Under the pieces are notes generated by a model. It worked only from the letters and a program-made list of their open reading frames with translations. It made no database searches and was not told where the DNA came from. A program made the position numbers and the translations under genes. A stretch of 64,000 nucleotides of DNA, from NCBI GenBank assembly GCA_003671275.1, contig QWPB01000180.1, positions 1 through 64,000 on the forward strand, written 5' to 3'. The stretch is from Planctomycetota bacterium (GTDB lineage Bacteria > Planctomycetota > Planctomycetia > Planctomycetales > Planctomycetaceae). Position 1 is the first letter of the stretch; each line of letters opens with the position of its first letter. Of this stretch, positions 62,832-64,000 are shown in pieces.

Positions 62832-63917
62832 CTATCGGGAAATCGGGCGACTGGCCAGACACAATCCTTCGCGTTGCCGAGGAGTGGCCTCCAGCGTCCC
62901 CCATGAAACGTCGTCGAACACTGTCGTCGCATCCGTGATGGCCCACGGTGATACGTCGCCGTCATCCAGCGGCCCGAATGTCGCCCCAAAAAGCGATGCT
63001 CCCCGGAACTCGGCTCCCCGCAGGTCCGCCCCCCGAAAGTCGGCCCCCTCCAAATCGGCGCAGCGACCGGTCGCATCGGGCAAAAACTGGGCCCCCCGCA
63101 GCTGCGCGCGTTGCAACTGGGCGTTGGACAGATTGGCCCCTCGGAAATCCGCCTGACAGAGATTCGTCCCCTCGAAACGGGCATCGCGGAGCGTGGCCCC
63201 CTCAGCTCGCAGGCCCGACAGGTCCAGATGCGAGGCTTCCATTCCTCGCAGATCACGTCCCGAAAAGTCCCGGCTGGCCAGCAGTTCCCGAACATCGCGG
63301 ACTGACAGCTGGGAGGCCAGATACCGCTGCTCCTTCCAGGGGTCGGCCTCATTGTGATACCCCGCTTCCGACTCCCAGTACCCCAGTCGATCGTCGGACA
63401 GCAGTTCAATGCGGGTGAGCCATTTCAGGCTCTTATACAGATACCGTCCGGGGGTGATGACCCGGACCGGGCCGCCGTGTTCAACAGGCAACGGCTGTCC
63501 ATCGACTTCCCAGACAATGAGGGGGTCACAGGTGTCAACCACTTCGCACGACAGGGAGGTGGAGTGCTGTCGGGGGGAGGCTGCGACAAACGAGACATAC
63601 CGGGCGAAGGGCTGCCGTCCCGCCCACTGGAGCAATGTACGCAGTGAGACGCCGCCGAACTCCACTCCCAGCCGGGACCACCGGGTCACACAGTGCAGAT
63701 CTACCCGCCGCCGTTCAACGGGAAACTGTTGCAGAGCCTCCATCGTCCAGCAGGCCGGGCGATCAATTAACCCGGTCATCGATACGGTCCACGGCCCCTG
63801 GGGAACCAGCGGCATCCGTTCCCCCACCAGCGGCCATTTGCCAGGAGCGACCAGTTGCTGAAGGGGGGGCAAAGGAGACATCAAGGGTGTTTCCGGGGTT
63901 CGTGCATGACGATGCAT
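62832..63917 (-). CDS. Molybdopterin-binding oxidoreductase domain fused to pentapeptide repeats
   Basis: 361 residues. Residues 40 to about 185 look like the sulfite-oxidase/YedY molybdopterin domain: WTVSMTGLIDRP, then DLHCVTRWS with the likely Mo ligand Cys76, GGVSLRTLLQWAG, VRVITPGRYLYKSLKWLTRI and GYHNEADPWKEQRY. From about 213 to 320 come A(D/N)LXX-type pentapeptide repeats (GTNLCQADFRGANLSNAQL, LEGADFRGADLRGAEFRGA) predicting a right-handed beta-helix. No signal peptide is visible. The combination in one chain is unusual. Start at 63917, or 63881 (MSPLPPLQQ). It is the first gene of the minus-strand run entering the window. Confidence 0.82.
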   Translation of the reverse strand: MHRHARTPETPLMSPLPPLQQLVAPGKWPLVGERMPLVPQGPWTVSMTGLIDRPACWTMEALQQFPVERRRVDLHCVTRWSRLGVEFGGVSLRTLLQWAGRQPFARYVSFVAASPRQHSTSLSCEVVDTCDPLIVWEVDGQPLPVEHGGPVRVITPGRYLYKSLKWLTRIELLSDDRLGYWESEAGYHNEADPWKEQRYLASQLSVRDVRELLASRDFSGRDLRGMEASHLDLSGLRAEGATLRDARFEGTNLCQADFRGANLSNAQLQRAQLRGAQFLPDATGRCADLEGADFRGADLRGAEFRGASLFGATFGPLDDGDVSPWAITDATTVFDDVSWGTLEATPRQREGLCLASRPISR

Positions 63918-64000
63918 TCCCAGTCCGAGAGAACCTGGAATGGCGTGCGGATGGATTGCAGTTGAACTCGTCGTCCTGAATGCCGATAATAATCAGCAGA

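Noticed and set aside
62746-63409. Extended start of the substrate-binding protein
   Set aside because: The longer frame runs through the pentapeptide gene in another reading frame; the lipoprotein signal begins at 62746.

Overview
The window looks like chromosome of a planctomycete, most likely family Planctomycetaceae or a close relative. The lineage markers are DUF1501, DUF1549/DUF1553 and DUF1585-DUF1595 proteins, PVC-type heme-binding CxxCH proteins, a secreted sulfatase, a DUF1580 protein, a DUF6268-like protein and a Rho with a long charged N-terminal extension. GC is high (about 60% or more outside a few islands). No rRNA genes or CRISPR arrays were seen. Three tRNAs are present: His(GTG), Val(CAC) and Thr(CGT).

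Layout. 1-8.2 kb: housekeeping (eno, rho, purine nucleoside phosphorylase, lepA), with an apparently ORF-less group II intron between eno and rho and a long structured rho leader. 8.4-18.3 kb: tRNA-His, a phosphohexomutase-like protein that has lost its catalytic motifs, a DUF6268-like outer-membrane candidate, a THUMP-like methyltransferase, a thioredoxin/YHS protein, a PTS IIA-like protein, endonuclease IV, YbeY and a DUF1549/DUF1553 cytochrome-type protein. 18.56-25.2 kb: a mobile island beside tRNA-Val. It holds three palindromes, a tyrosine recombinase, an unknown 560-residue protein, a DUF1580 protein, a small protein and a DUF3987-type primase/helicase. That last gene is cut in mid-domain and joined in frame to the tail of an FG-GAP repeat protein, so the right end of the element appears deleted. 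25.4-42.2 kb: the secreted/catabolic planctomycete repertoire (sulfatase, two large PVC cytochromes, DUF1592-type and DUF1501 proteins) with a zinc-type dehydrogenase and a PfkB kinase. 42.4-52.1 kb: a ComEA-like protein, queA, pdxJ, a YkgJ-type protein, a SEC-C/TPR protein, an OYE-like flavoenzyme and tRNA-Thr. 52.1-64 kb, all minus strand: a VWA/BatA-like membrane protein, an SDR, a sugar-nucleotide epimerase, an ABC exporter pair (FtsX-type permease with a His-rich loop plus LolD-type ATPase), a Yej/Dpp-like peptide uptake set without its own ATPases, and a molybdopterin-domain/pentapeptide-repeat fusion.

How parts fit. The cytochrome, DUF1501, DUF1549/1553 and DUF1592 proteins and the sulfatase are extracytoplasmic proteins usually linked to degradation of complex polysaccharides in this phylum; their biochemistry is largely unknown. 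Small palindromic repeats are scattered through the window, and two lie in frame inside the 37.6-40.7 kb cytochrome gene. The most unusual items are the truncated island with its primase/FG-GAP chimera, the phosphohexomutase-like pseudoenzyme, the molybdopterin/pentapeptide fusion, the His-rich exporter permease and the intron remnant. All functional calls rest on reading motifs by eye; no database search was run.
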